A stretch of 6,033 nt of DNA, taken from assembly GCA_902775835.1 (NCBI GenBank), contig CACYNZ010000180.1, positions 7,717 through 13,749 on the forward strand. The letters run 5' to 3'. Position numbers and translations under genes: made by a program. This stretch comes from an uncultured Eubacteriales bacterium (GTDB taxonomy: Bacteria > Bacillota_A > Clostridia > Christensenellales > Aristaeellaceae). The notes beneath the pieces were generated by a model. The model was not told where the DNA came from and ran no database searches. It saw nothing but the letters and a program-made list of their open reading frames with translations. Positions 5,908 to 6,033 of the stretch are shown piece after piece; position 1 is the stretch's first letter; every line of letters begins with the position of its first letter.

Positions 5908-5933
5908 AAAAAAAGAAGCCGTTCAGGCTTCTT
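5908..5933 (-). terminator. Terminator of the rRNA operon
   Basis: On the minus strand AAGAAGCC (5926-5933) pairs with GGCTTCTT (5913-5920) around TGAAC, running into an uninterrupted T-tract (5908-5914). It lies about 10 nt past the 5S rRNA 3' end. Confidence 0.93.
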
Positions 5934-5943
5934 ATATGTGGAA

Positions 5944-6033
5944 TCCGGCAGCGACCTATCCTCCCGGGCCGTCTCCAGCCAAGTACTTTCGGCACTGAAG
6001 GGCTTAACTTCTGTGTTCGGGATGGGAACAGGT
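5944..6033 (-). rRNA. rrf: 5S ribosomal RNA, 3' part (cut by window edge)
   Basis: The minus strand shows the conserved 5S core: CCTGTTCCCATCCCGAACAC, then AGAAGTTAAGCCC, GTACTTGG and GGTCGCTGCCGG at the 3' end. About 90 of the usual 115-120 nt are visible; the 5' strand of helix I lies beyond the right edge. It is presumably the last gene of an rRNA operon entering from the right, and the terminator follows at once. The 3' end is estimated to within a few nt. Confidence 0.97.

Noticed and set aside
1..6033. Search for a novel mobile, defence or other undescribed system.
   Set aside because: All protein genes are core families, repeats are limited to hairpins and one 8-bp tandem, and there is no transposase, integrase, CRISPR repeat or tRNA attachment site.

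Overview
The window looks like the chromosome of a Gram-positive Firmicute, most likely a Clostridia/Lachnospiraceae-type gut bacterium with GC content near 50% by eye. The evidence is an RNase J gene, a SAM-I (S-box) riboswitch in front of metK, a YlbF-family gene, the run ylbF-type / mltG / U32 peptidase as in Firmicutes (compare the B. subtilis yrrL-yrrO region), and strong AGGAGG-type ribosome binding sites with GTG and TTG starts. The lineage is inferred from gene content and general protein resemblance, not from a search.

Everything supported is on the minus strand, so transcription runs from the right edge to the left. The right edge (5944-6033) is the 3' part of a 5S rRNA, followed by the terminator of that rRNA operon (5908-5933). 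A strong promoter (5845-5872) then drives a SAM-I riboswitch (5708-5825), an antiterminator/terminator switch (5655-5716) and metK (4447-5619), which ends at a perfect 13-bp inverted repeat (4405-4433). Next comes a small SRP RNA gene with its own promoter and terminator (about 4162-4330). RNase J (2245-3918) follows, with its own promoter (4058-4087), a leader of about 130 nt and a terminator (2187-2224). The left third is a tight gene cluster: a YlbF-family protein (1788-2135), mltG (583-1770) and the N-terminal half of a U32-family peptidase (1-568, cut by the window edge), separated by 17 and 14 nt.

The genes are core housekeeping functions: translation (5S rRNA, probable tRNA/rRNA hydroxylation by the U32 protein), methyl-donor supply (MetK), protein targeting (SRP RNA), RNA turnover (RNase J, possibly the YlbF-type factor) and cell-wall synthesis (MltG). 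I found no mobile element, CRISPR array, phage gene, toxin-antitoxin pair or unknown system. The most rewarding details are regulatory: the complete terminator/antiterminator logic of the metK riboswitch, the SRP RNA whose 3' strand can refold into its own terminator, and a promoter for RNase J with an 8-bp tandem repeat and an A/T-tract element. Intergenic space is almost fully accounted for.
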